The notes under the pieces are model-generated. The model was not told where the DNA came from. It worked only from the letters and a program-made list of their open reading frames with translations, and ran no database searches. This document shows positions 1-9,900 of a DNA stretch of 10,092 bases, one piece after another. Position 1 is the first letter of the stretch, and each line of letters opens with the position of its first letter. The DNA comes from Acephala macrosclerotiorum (lineage: Eukaryota; Ascomycota; Leotiomycetes; Helotiales; Mollisiaceae), in assembly GCA_014904845.1 (NCBI GenBank), contig MU120009.1:1-10092 (forward strand), in the 5' to 3' direction. The position numbers were made by a program, and so were the translations under genes.

Positions 1-277
1 AAAAAAAAAAAAATTTTTACGTTATATTTCGAATTTTGTAATTGTTTAATTTATAAGATTAAAAAAAAAAAATTTATTTTAATTTCGACGTTTATAATTC
101 TCGACGAATTTCGAAAAAATATTAATTTATTAACGTTGTTTTCAAAGTTTAATTATATGATTTTTATATTAAAATATTAATAAATTTTACGTATTAACGA
201 ATTATAATAAAGAAATAAAATAAAAACACTTTTTTAAATAATTAAATTGCATTAATTTTTATTATAAAAAAAAAATT
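1..277. other. Left flank, less eroded, no gene
   Basis: This stretch is A/T-rich but keeps more G and C than the rest of the window: about 10 CpG and a dozen or more other G/C bases, including a GpC at 249-250. CpGs cluster at 86, 89, 102, 105 and 112, where TCGACG is directly repeated (85-90 and 101-106). A13 (1-13) and A12 (61-72) tracts are present. The ATG at 157 opens only 7 codons, and the reverse ATG at 252 opens about 16 codons, so nothing here is coding. The higher G+C suggests nearness to the edge of the eroded block or a younger segment. Confidence 0.5.
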
Positions 278-300
278 ACTAATATAAATATAATATTAGT
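278..300. repeat. Short inverted repeat, ACTAATAT arms
   Basis: ACTAATAT at 278-285 is followed after 7 bases by its exact reverse complement ATATTAGT at 293-300. Each arm retains a non-CpG C or G, which is rare here. The same octamer occurs again in plus orientation at 335-342 inside the G/C-rich island, giving three copies within 65 bases. This could be a protein-binding site, the terminal structure of a small element, or chance. No function can be assigned from sequence alone. Confidence 0.45.
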
Positions 301-308
301 TTAATAAT

Positions 309-360
309 CACGTGCGATACTAGGCCAAATTGGAACTAATATCGTTTGTACTAGAATTGA
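309..360. other. Un-eroded island of normal base composition
   Basis: These 52 bases contain 20 G/C (38%), against about 3-4% in most of the window. The island starts with CACGTG (309-314) and has the window's only CpC and GGCC (323-326), a GpC at 314-315, an odd palindrome CCAA-A-TTGG (325-333), and TACTAG twice (318-323 and 349-354). The edges are sharp: almost pure A/T resumes after about 360. No reading frame or tRNA fold is evident. Possible explanations are a unique-sequence seam between two RIP-mutated repeats, a late insertion or repair filler, or a sequence kept by selection. CACGTG is the E-box palindrome bound by bHLH factors in fungi, but a single site proves nothing. Confidence 0.7.
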
Positions 361-736
361 AATTATATTTTTTAATTTTTACGCGTTTATTAAATTTACA
401 ATTTATAATCAATTAATGAATTATTTAGTTTATTTATTTATTTCGTTTTTAGTTTATTATTAATAATAAATATTTTTAATAATATTAATAAAATATATTA
501 AAATTTAAAAATAAATAAAATTGTAATTCGTTTTACGTAATTTTATAATATATATAATTTAATTATTACGTATTATAATATATAAATTTTTAAATATAAA
601 AAAAATTATAAATTAAATATATTATTTATTATAATAAAATAATTATATTACGAACGTAAATTATAATACAATTTTTTAATATAAAAATATTTACGTTTTT
701 TATATATTTAAATATTTTAATTTTTAAAATTAAATA

Positions 737-760
737 ATAAAATAAATAATAAAATAAATA
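737..760. repeat. Two tandem copies of a 12-bp AT unit
   Basis: ATAAAATAAATA occurs twice in tandem (737-748 and 749-760). A weaker third unit follows at 761-772, in which one T position carries C (767). The unit is the exact reverse complement of the first unit of the 12-bp array at 2481. In almost pure A/T DNA a shared 12-mer is expected by chance, so a link between the two arrays is only a suggestion. Confidence 0.4.
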
Positions 761-842
761 TAAAAACAAATTAAAATTATATAAAATAATAAATATAAAA
801 ATAAATTAAATTTTAAAATTTTAATTTTTAAAAAATAAATTT

Positions 843-913
843 CGAAAATCGATTACGAAAATTTTTTTATTTTAATATACGTTTTTACGTTTTAATTATA
901 AAAACGTAATTCG
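843..913. other. Cluster of seven residual CpGs
   Basis: CpGs stand at 843, 850, 856, 880, 888, 905 and 912, and no other G or C is present in the interval. This is the clearest local display of the window-wide rule that only CpG survives. The contexts are mixed (TCGA, ACGA, ACGT, TCGT), so neither the base before nor the base after the CpG seems to decide survival. Confidence 0.7.
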
Positions 914-960
914 TTATAATAATTTATTTTTTATTTTTATTTAATTATTTAATACGTTAA

Positions 961-2480
961 AACGTTATATAAAATTTAATTAAATTCTTATTTTTAATAA
1001 TAAAATAATATTTTATAATTATAATTTTTTTTTTATATTATTATCGCTTTTTATAATTAAATATATTTTAATATTAATATTAATTTCGTAAAAAAAAACT
1101 TTTATTTCGTTATAATATTTATTAAATTATTTTAATTTTCAATTTTATATTTTTTTAATATTTTTAATTTTATTATTTATTTTAAAATATAATTTTTTTT
1201 TTATTTAAATATATTAATAAATTTTAATTATTTTATATTTTTTAAATTTATTTTAATTATAATATTTTAAAATAATAAAATATTAATATTAATTAAAAAT
1301 TTATTTAATATATTTAATTTTTTTTTTAATTTAAATATTAAAAAAATATATATATTTTAATAAAAAATTTAAATAATTATTAGTTTTTAATATAAAATAT
1401 TTTATAATAATAATATTAATTAATTTTATTCGCGTTATTTTTATTTATTATATTTTAAAAAAAATATTAAAAAATTCAAATTTCAATTTTTTTTATTAAA
1501 ATTATTAAAATTAAATTAACGTATAAATTTTTTTTTAATACGTAATTCGATTTTTAATATTAAAACAAATAAAAATCTACGTTTAATAATTAATATTAAT
1601 ATTTTATTATTTTTATTATAATTTAATAAATTTATTATTTCGAGATTATTTTTATTTATTTTATTTTTTAATATATTTATTTGTTTTCTTTTAATTATTT
1701 TTTTTTTATTTTTTTTTTATATTATTATTTAATATTTAATTATAATATTATAAATAGTTTTTAATTAAAATTATATTTTTTTATATTATTTATTTTTTTT
1801 ATATTTTTTAATAAATTATTTATAAATTTTTTAATTGATTTTTTTTTATTTAATTAAAAATTTTATATTATAATTAAAATTTTTTTTTAAAATTTTTATA
1901 TATTTATTTTAAATATTATTATAAATATTTTTAAAATTTAAATAATTAATAATTACGTATATTATTTTATTAAAATTATTTTAATTATAAAAATTTTAAT
2001 TAAATTACATAAAATTATTTTAATATAAAAAATTAAAATACGTAAAATTTATAAATTATATTTTATAAATATTAATATTATTATTATTTTATTTAATATT
2101 TATATTAAATAATTAATTAAATTTTATTTATAATTATATTATTTATAATAAATTTTTAATTATAAATATTAAAAGTTTATTAATAATTATAAAAATAAAA
2201 TAAATATAAATCGAAAAAATATTAATAATTTAAAATATAAAATAATTATAATTTTTAATTTTATTATATATAATAATAATAATAAAATAAATTTTTTTTA
2301 TTTAATAATATAAAAATTATTAAATTATAAAAATTAAATCGTAAAAATTATTAATAAATATCGAATAAAAAAAAATAAAATACGTAAAATAAAAAAAAAA
2401 AAAAATAATTTTAATTTTATTTAAATTTTATAATTTTATTTAATTTATTATTATTAATTTAAAAAATTATTTATTTTTTT
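961..2480. other. Deeply eroded gene-free stretch
   Basis: Almost pure A/T with scattered CpGs, including CGCG at 1431-1434, and an A15 tract at 2391-2405. Short stop-codon-bounded frames only; no ATG was seen on the plus strand and a single reverse one at 2008-2010. The 14-mer AAAATACGTAAAAT occurs at 2035-2048 and 2377-2390, which is within chance for this composition. I see no gene, RNA or element boundary. Confidence 0.6.
1141..1382. other. 242-bp run with no G or C
   Basis: Between C1140 and G1383 there is not one G or C. This is the longest such run I found; the next are about 216 bp (7303-7518) and 188 bp (6804-6991, mostly minisatellite). Given the average spacing of surviving G/C sites, a run of this length somewhere in 10 kb is not surprising. 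It marks the most fully eroded segment. Confidence 0.8.
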
Positions 2481-2576
2481 TATTTATTTTATAATTTATT
2501 TTATAATTTTTTTTAAGATTTATTTTACGATTTATTTTACGATTTAATTTATAATTCGTTTTATTAATTATTTTAT
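2481..2576. repeat. 12-bp minisatellite, about eight units, with RIP-type differences
   Basis: Starting at 2481 the sequence can be cut into 12-bp units. Units at 2517-2528 and 2529-2540 are identical (GATTTATTTTAC). The unit at 2493-2504 is AATTTATTTTAT, the same word with G to A at the first base and C to T at the last. Other units (2481, 2505, 2541, 2553, 2565) are degenerate versions. In the identical units the last C and the next unit's first G form a CpG, which explains why they survived while copies without that neighbour became A/T. The array was therefore probably tandem before or during erosion. A 12-bp period is four codons, but no reading frame can be supported. Confidence 0.65.
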
Positions 2577-5377
2577 ATTATTTAAAATATTTTTTTTTTT
2601 ATATATTAATATTATATATTATTCGTTTTTTGATTTATTATTAAATTTATTATAAATTTTTTTTTTTTAATATAATTTAATAAAATTTAATAAATATAAT
2701 TTGTTTTATTAATATTAATTATTTTATAAATTTTTTTTTTATTAATTTTATTAATAAAATTTTTTTTATTTAAATTTATTTTTTATTTTTTTATAATTTA
2801 AAATTTTTTTTAAATATTATTTTTATTTTAAATATTTTTTATTTATATATCGTTTTATATTAATTAATTTTATATTATTATTAAATTTTAAATATTTAAT
2901 ATATTGTTTATAAATTTATTTTTTTAAATTCAATTTAAAAATCGTATTAATTTTTAAAATTTTAAAAAATAATATTTTTTAATTTATTATTATTTTTATT
3001 TTTTTTTATTTTATAAATATTTATAATTAATATTTATAAATTTAATTATAATTTTTTTTTTTAAAATTAATATTTTATAAAGAATATTAATTAAAAATTT
3101 TATTTTAAAATTTTATTTTTTTATATTTTTTAAATCAAATAATATAATATTCAATTTTTTATTTTTTTAAAAAAATATTAAAACGTTATATATTTTAATA
3201 TTAATTTATAAAAAAATAAAATATTTAAATTAAAATATTATTTATTTTTTACGTTTTTTATTATTAAATATATTTAAATTTATATAATATTTAATTTTTA
3301 TATTATATTTAATATTTTATATAATTTTTTTATTATTATTTTATATGTTAATACGTATTTATAATTTTGATTTTTATTTTTAATATTATATTTTTTTGTA
3401 ATTTACGTAAAATAAAATTTATAATTTTAAATTTTAATATAAATAATTTTTTTTATTAAATTACGATTTTTAATTTTAATAATAAAATATTTATATTAAT
3501 TTTTTTTATTAAAAATATTTATTATTAATTATTTATTTTTTATTTATTTTTTTATTTATTTGTAATATTTATTATTTTTTTTAATATTTTATCGTTTAAT
3601 AAATTTATTGTATTATATTTATTATTAATTTATCGATTTATTATTAATTTTACGAATTTTTTTTAAATTTTTTATTTAAAATTTTTTTTTATATAAATAA
3701 ATCGTTTAAATTAAAAAATAATAATTTCAAATTTAAAAAAAGATTTTAATTTTAATAATAAAAAAAAAATAATAATTTTAATAAAAATTATAATAATAAA
3801 ATTTTTTCAAAAAATAAAAACATTTTTTAAAATAAAATTAAAATTAAAATTCGTATAAATTTAAATTTATATATTAATAAAAAAAATAATAATAAATTTA
3901 AAAACGATTTTTAAATTTTTTTAAAATATATTATTATATATAAAAATAATTTTTATATTTTCAAAAATTTAAATAATAAAAAAAAAATTAATTTATTAAA
4001 AATTTTATAATATAATTAATTTTTTTTAAATTTAATTAATAAAAAATAATTTTAAAATATTTAAAAAAATTATAAAATAATTTTTAATTATTTTAATATT
4101 AAAAAATTAAATTATAATATATTTTATTTATTTTGTTTAAAATATAATTAATTTTAATTATTATAATTTTTAAAATTTATTAATATTTTAATTTAAAAAT
4201 TTAAAATAATATTTATATATTATTTATTTATAATTTTCGAAATTTTAAAAAAAAATATATTATTAAAACTTTTTATTTTAAACGATTAATTATTTTATTT
4301 ATATAAATTTACGTTTATTTTTAATTTATAATATATATTTATCGTTTTATAAAAATATTATTTTTTATTTATATTATAAATTGTAATAAAATTATAATTA
4401 TTTAATTTATTTATTATATTTAAATTATATTTAATTAAATATAATAAAATTTTATTTTTTATATTTTTATTATTTAAAAAATTTTATTTTTAATAAATTA
4501 ATAAATAAACGAATTAAAAAATTTTTTAATTATTATATAACGATTTTTCGAATATATACGAAAAATTTATTATTAAATAATATTATAAAAATATATAAAA
4601 ATTTAAATAAATTAATGAAATATTAAATAATAATTAAAATAAATAATAATATTAAATATATTACAAAAAATATATAATTTTTAATATATTAATAATTATA
4701 TTTTAATTATATTAATTTTTTTTTTAAAAATAAATTTTTAAAAAAATACGATATTTATTATTAATATTAAATTTTAATTTTAAAAATATATAAATAAATC
4801 GTAATAATATAAAAATTATAATAAAAATATATTATAAAATTAAATTTTTTTTAAATTATTATATTTGTATTATTAAATTTTTTTTTGAAATAAATTTAAT
4901 ATTAAATATAATTAAAAAGTTTTTAATTATTTTAAATAATATCAAATTTATTATTTTTATCAAAATAATCGTATTATTAATATTAAAATTAAAAATAATA
5001 AAATATATTAAATTAAAAAAATTATTTATTACGAAAATTATTATTATTTAATTAATATAAATTTTTTTAAAAAAATAATTTCGAAATTTATTATTATTTT
5101 TATATTTATTTAATTTTTTTTTTATAATAAATTTAATAAATAAAAATAATACGTTTTTTAAATTAATATAAATTAAATAAATTTAATTTATTTAAAAAAA
5201 AAAATATTCGTATTTTATTAATATAAATAAAAATTTGAAATTATTTAATAAAATTTATTATTTTTAAATATTTTTTAAAAAATATAAAAATTATAAAAAT
5301 ATAAAAAACAAATTTTTTTATTATATTTTTAAAAAACTTTTTCTCGATTATTTATTATATTTATTTAATAAATTAAA
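2577..5377. other. Deeply eroded gene-free stretch
   Basis: About 2.8 kb of nearly pure A/T with isolated CpGs. The plus-strand ATGs at 3345 (12 codons) and 4615 (3 codons) close at once. A CpG-rich spot lies at 4510-4560, containing the inverted repeat listed separately. I can recognise no transposon ends, long direct repeats, RNA gene or regulatory site. Confidence 0.6.
4543..4566. repeat. CpG-ended inverted repeat, 8-bp arms
   Basis: ATTTTTCG at 4543-4550 and CGAAAAAT at 4559-4566 are perfect reverse complements around an 8-base A/T loop. It lies in a local group of CpGs (4510, 4541, 4549, 4559). It could form a small hairpin, but arms of this length arise by chance in two-letter DNA. Confidence 0.35.
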
Positions 5378-5405
5378 TTTTTAATTTTATATTTTTAATT
5401 TTATA
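5378..5405. repeat. 14-bp tandem duplication
   Basis: TTTTTAATTTTATA is present twice head to tail (5378-5391 and 5392-5405), followed by a partial third copy that diverges after TTTTTAAT. It looks like replication slippage in low-complexity DNA, and no function is suggested. Confidence 0.5.
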
Positions 5406-5646
5406 TTTTTAATATATAAAATATAAAATTTTTTAATTTAAAAAAATAAATTAAAAAATTTAATCGATTTTATATAAATTTAAAATTTAAAAAATTATTT
5501 ATTATATTATTATTATAAATAATTATTTATTTTACGATTTTAATTTATTTAAAATTATATTCGTTTTTTTTAAAAAATTATTATAAATATAATTATATAA
5601 AAAATTAAAAAATTAAAAAATATTAATATTAAAAATAAAAATAAAA

Positions 5647-5666
5647 TTTTTTTTTTTTTTTTTTTT
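5647..5666. repeat. T20 homopolymer tract
   Basis: Twenty consecutive T bases form the longest homopolymer seen in the window, followed directly by CGAAAAATC and then TTTTCG. Other long runs are A15 (2391-2405), A13 (1-13), A13 (6324-6336), T13 (9339-9351) and T12 (6429-6440). Read on the minus strand, T20 would be an A tail, so a decayed LINE or SINE end is conceivable, but nothing recognisable adjoins it. Run length is also sensitive to sequencing error. Confidence 0.6.
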
Positions 5667-5765
5667 CGAAAAATCTTTTCGAATTTTTAATTTTTATAAT
5701 AACATTAATAAAAAAATTATAATAAAAATAATAAAAATTAAAAAAATATTATATATTATATTAAA

Positions 5766-5817
5766 TTTTAATTTTTTATTCGAATTATTATTAATATTAT
5801 TAATTCGAAAATTAAAA
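5766..5817. repeat. Imperfect inverted repeat with CGAATTA/TAATTCG core
   Basis: The left arm 5766-5787 pairs with the right arm 5801-5817 over 17 positions if a 5-base bulge on the left arm is allowed. The core CGAATTA (5781-5787) matches TAATTCG (5801-5807), and the outer ten bases TTTTAATTTT match AAAATTAAAA. The loop is 13 bases of A/T. This is the longest stem I noticed, but with two-letter DNA and an allowed bulge it may be chance. Confidence 0.35.
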
Positions 5818-6060
5818 TATTATATTTTTAAAATAAATTTATAAATTAATAAAAAATATTTAATAATAAATAAAATTGTTTTATTTTTATATTTGATTTT
5901 TTATTAATAATAAATTTTAAATAAATTTTTTTTTATAAATATTATTATTAAAAAATTGAAAAGTTTTTATTATTATTAAAAAAAAAAACATTTTAAATTT
6001 TTTATTATTTATTTATTATAAAATATATTTTTTTTTTATTTAATCGTTTTAATTTGAAAA

Positions 6061-6111
6061 TATTTATTTTATAATTTATTTTACGAATTATTTCGTTATT
6101 AATTAATTTTA
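6061..6111. repeat. Possible second, shorter copy of the 2481 array
   Basis: Bases 6061-6083 are identical to 2481-2503. The next two bases are CG here and TA there, which is the difference expected if this copy kept a CpG and the other lost it. Units TATTTATTTTAT, AATTTATTTTAC and a degenerate third can be cut, and the following ATTTCG...AATTTTAT resembles 2553-2576. A 23-base match between two places in a 10-kb two-letter sequence is near chance level, so homology is unproven. Confidence 0.3.
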
Positions 6112-6440
6112 TTAATTTTTTTTTTTAAAAATTATTAATTTTATTATTAATTCAAAGATATTTTATTTTAAATATATAATTAATATTATTATAAATTTAT
6201 TTTAAAAATTTTTATTTATTTGAATTAAATTTAATTTATTATAATATTAAAATTTAATTTAAAATTATAAAAAAAAAATTAAATCGAATAATTATATTTT
6301 TTTTTATATTATTTAAATTTATTAAAAAAAAAAAAATAATTAAATAATAATTATTTATTATTTTTTTTAAAATTATTTAATATTTTTAACGATTTTATTA
6401 TTTAAATTTCGTATATTATAAATATAAATTTTTTTTTTTT

Positions 6441-6463
6441 CGAATAATTATATATATTATTCG
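6441..6463. repeat. CpG-ended inverted repeat after a T12 tract
   Basis: CGAATAAT (6441-6448) and ATTATTCG (6456-6463) are perfect reverse complements with a 7-base loop, directly after T12 (6429-6440). A T tract followed by CGAA also occurs at 5667. The T tract precedes the hairpin, so in plus-strand reading it is not an intrinsic terminator. On the minus strand a hairpin is followed by A, which is not one either. Confidence 0.3.
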
Positions 6464-6670
6464 TTTTATTATTATATTTTTTTTTTTAATATTTAATTTA
6501 ATAAATTATTTTATATTAATTAATTCAAATTTGAATTTTATTTAAAAAATAAAAATAATATAAATTTTAAATATTATTATTAATTATTATATTTAATTTT
6601 ATAATAATATAATTTTTATTAATTAAAATAAATATTATTTTATTAATTATTTTTAAACGAATATATATAA

Positions 6671-6705
6671 TTTTAAAATATTTCGCGATTTTTTTTAAAA
6701 TATTT
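6671..6705. repeat. 13-bp direct repeat flanking a CGCG site
   Basis: TTTTAAAATATTT occurs at 6671-6683 and 6693-6705, with CGCGATTTT between them. The direct repeats resemble a short duplication, but the word is low complexity. CGCG here is one of five in the window (382, 1431, 6684, 6992, 8059), each consisting only of CpG-context cytosines. Confidence 0.35.
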
Positions 6706-6780
6706 ATATTATTATTAATAATTTTTTTTTAAATATTAATATTTTTTATAATATTTTTTTACGAATAAAATATTAATATT

Positions 6781-6989
6781 TTTAATTATTTATTTTTAAT
6801 TTGTTTTTTTTTAATATTTATTTTAATATTTATTTTTAATTATTTATTTTTAAATATTTATTTATTTTTATTTATTTATTTTTATTTATTTATTTTTAAT
6901 TTTTATTTATTTTTATTTATTTATTTTTATTTATTTATTTTTAATTTTTATTTATTTTTATTTATTTATTTTTAATTTTTATTTATTTT
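6781..6989. repeat. TTTA/TTTTTA minisatellite
   Basis: About 200 bp is built from ATTT and ATTTTT blocks with periodic TTTTTAATTTTTATTT junctions. The AA of this junction recurs at 6898-6899, 6943-6944 and 6974-6975, giving periods of 45 and 31 bp; the difference is one 14-bp ATTTATTTATTTTT block. The left part (6781-6853) is more degenerate, with AATTATTTATTTTTAA at 6784 and again at 6838. The array is strongly strand-asymmetric: T-rich on the plus strand with A mostly single or paired. Apart from one G (6803) it has no G or C. It ends abruptly at TATCGCG (6989-6995). The regular units suggest expansion by slippage or unequal exchange after most erosion had happened. Confidence 0.75.
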
Positions 6990-9900
6990 ATCGCGTTTAA
7001 ATCTTAGTATATTATATAATTAATATATAAAAAATATAATAATAAAATATTAATTAATAATTTATTTAATAAAAATAAATTTAATTTTTTATAATTATTT
7101 ATAAATATTAATTATAATATTTTAAAAATTGTTTAATAAAAATATATTTAAACGTATTAATTTAATCGAATTAAAATATATTATACGAATTATTAAATAA
7201 TAAAATTCTAATTTAAATCGTATTAAATTTTTTTATTTAATTTTAAAAATTTTATAATAATTATATTTTGAATTTTAAATACTTTTTAATTTTTTAAAAA
7301 ACTTTTAAAAAAATATTTTTAATATATAATTTTTAATTTAAAATTTATAAATTAATTTTAATTAAAATATTTTTAAATTTTAATATTAATTAATTTAAAT
7401 ATTTTATATTAAAAAATTAATTATAATTTTTTTTTAATTATATTATTTATAAAATAAAAATATATTTAATATTAAAAAAAATATTAAATATAAATATATA
7501 ATTTTTAAAAAATAAAATCTTTTATATAAAATTAAAAAAAATATTTAATTTAATTTTTTAAATATTATATTAATAACGATTATAATACGAATTAAATATT
7601 ATTAATTCGATTAAAAAAATTAATTAATAAATAAAAAAACGTTTAATATTTTAAAAAATTAATAATATAAAATTAATAAAATAAATAAAAGAGATTATAA
7701 ATAAAAAAAATATTAAAAAAATTTTATAAATTTTAAAATATTAAATTCGAATAAAAATAAAAATAATATAATAATATAATATACTTTTTTTAAAAATAAT
7801 AAACGAAATAATATTTTTATTATAAAAATTTTAAATTTAAACGATTTAAAAAAAATTATATTTTATTTAAAAATTAATTAATATTTTTTTAAAATTTAAT
7901 AAAAAACGATTTTATATTTTTTTTATTTTTAAATATAATTAAAATTTAATTAATTAATTTTTAAAAATTCGAATTAATAAATTTATTATTGAAAATTATT
8001 ATAATTAATTATTATTTAAAAATAATACTCGAAAAATAAATAATATTATTAATAATTACGCGAATTTAATATATATAATTTATAAAAATTTTTATAATAT
8101 ATTAAATAACAATTAATAAAAAACGAAAAAAATCGTAATTAATTTTTAAATAATCGATAAAAAATTCAAAAAATATTTTTTTTATTATTATTTAATTCGA
8201 AAAATTTTAAAATTTATATTTAATTATAAATTTTTTATTAAAAATTTTATTTAAATATTTATTTAAAAATATTAAAATAATAATAATAAATATAAAAAAA
8301 ACTTTCTTTTAATAAAACGATTATTTTAATATATATTAAAATAAATAAAATTTTAATAATTTAATATCGAAAAAATATAATTATTTAATTTTTATATATT
8401 ATTTTAATAAATTTATTTCGAGTTTTTCAATGTAATTAAAATCGATTTAAAATAATATTTATTATTTTATTATTAATATTAAAATAAATTATAATCAATT
8501 TAAATAATAATATAATATAAAAATTTTAATTAAAATTTTATTATAAATTTATAAATATTATATTATTATATAAATTTTTATTAAATTAATAAAAAAAATA
8601 ATTAATTTAATATTTAAATAATAAAATTCGAAATTATTATTTAATTTTTTTAAATTATTTAATAAATTATTAAAAAATAACATTTATTATTAATATTAAA
8701 TTTTTAAAAAAATATAAAACATATTAAATATTTTAAAATAAATTATAAAATATTTTTAAAAAATAATTATTATATATTTACAAATAAATAAAAATTTAAA
8801 TAAATTGATAAAATATAAAAAAAAAATTTAAATTAATTTTAATTGAATTTATTAAAATATTTATTTTATTTAAAAATATTTTAATAAATATTTTTTATAA
8901 ATTATTTTAAAACGATTTTCGAGATTTAATTTATTAATTTATTAAATTAATTTACGAATTAATATTTAATAAAAAAACTACGAAAAATTTCAAAAAATAA
9001 AATAAAATTTATAAAAAATTATTTAATTTAATATTAATTTTTTTAAAATTAAAATATTTTTATAAATTTAATAATTTATTTTAAATAATAAAAAATAAAA
9101 AATTCGATTATTATTTTATTATTAATTAATATTATATTTTTTATATTTTTTTATATTTATTAATTTTATATTAATTTATAATTATAAAATATAAAATTAA
9201 AAAATATTAAATTATTTTTATTAAATATTAATTAATAAAAATAAGAATATTTATTAATATTATTTTAAATTTTAAATTTTATATTATTACGTTAAATTTA
9301 TTATTTAATTTGAAATTATTAATAAATATAATATTATATTTTTTTTTTTTTAAAAATTATTTTAATAAAATTAATAAAAAAATTAATTTAAATAATTAAA
9401 TAAAATATTTAAAAAATAAATTTTAAAATAATAAATTTAATATTATTTTATTATATTACGTATTTATTAAAAATAATATTTAATTTTAAAAAATAATAAA
9501 TAATAATTATAATATAATTATTAATATTTAAAATTTAAAAATATTTTTTATTATTATATACATTTAAATTATTTTTTAAAATTATAAAATTTAAAAAAAT
9601 TTTAAATTAAAATATTTTTTAATAATTTTATTTTAATTTATTTAAAAATATTAAATAAAGAAAATTTATATTTATTATTATAAAATTGAAATTCGAATTA
9701 AATTTTAAATAATTATATAATTTAATTAAATATTAAAAAATTAATAATTATAATAAATTTAATTTTAATATTTTTAAATATAAAATAATTAAATATAATT
9801 TTAATCAATATAAAAAAAAACTTTAAAACGATTATTATTAAATATAAAAAAACGTATTAATAAATAAAAAATATAAAAATAATAAAATATTTTTAAAAAA

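Larger units (their letters stand above)
361..960. other. Moderately eroded gene-free stretch
   Basis: This stretch has about 17 CpG and 8 other G/C bases in 600 bp, intermediate between the island and the interior. It includes ACGCGT at 381-386. The ATG at 416 opens 15 codons, low-complexity and hydrophobic (Tyr/Leu/Phe-rich), before TAA; I regard that as chance. Apart from the short tandem at 737-760 and the CpG cluster at 843-913 I see nothing in it. Confidence 0.5.

Noticed and set aside
157..252. Short ATG frames on both strands (7 and about 16 codons)
   Set aside because: Length is within chance, and no recognisable product or start signal.
325..345. TGGAAC at 331-336 as a primer-binding site beside an LTR end
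   Set aside because: The complementary tRNA 3' end would have an unusually A/T-rich acceptor stem, and no LTR pair is visible.
416..463. ATG-initiated ORF of 15 codons, hydrophobic
   Set aside because: Too short, low complexity, flanked by stops in eroded DNA; no support for coding.
2035..2390. Repeated 14-mer AAAATACGTAAAAT at 2035-2048 and 2377-2390
   Set aside because: With about 137 CpGs in two-letter flanks, a few identical 14-mers around a CpG are expected by chance.
6429..6463. Intrinsic transcription terminator
   Set aside because: The T run comes before the hairpin on the plus strand, the stem is A/T with one CpG, and there is no gene upstream.
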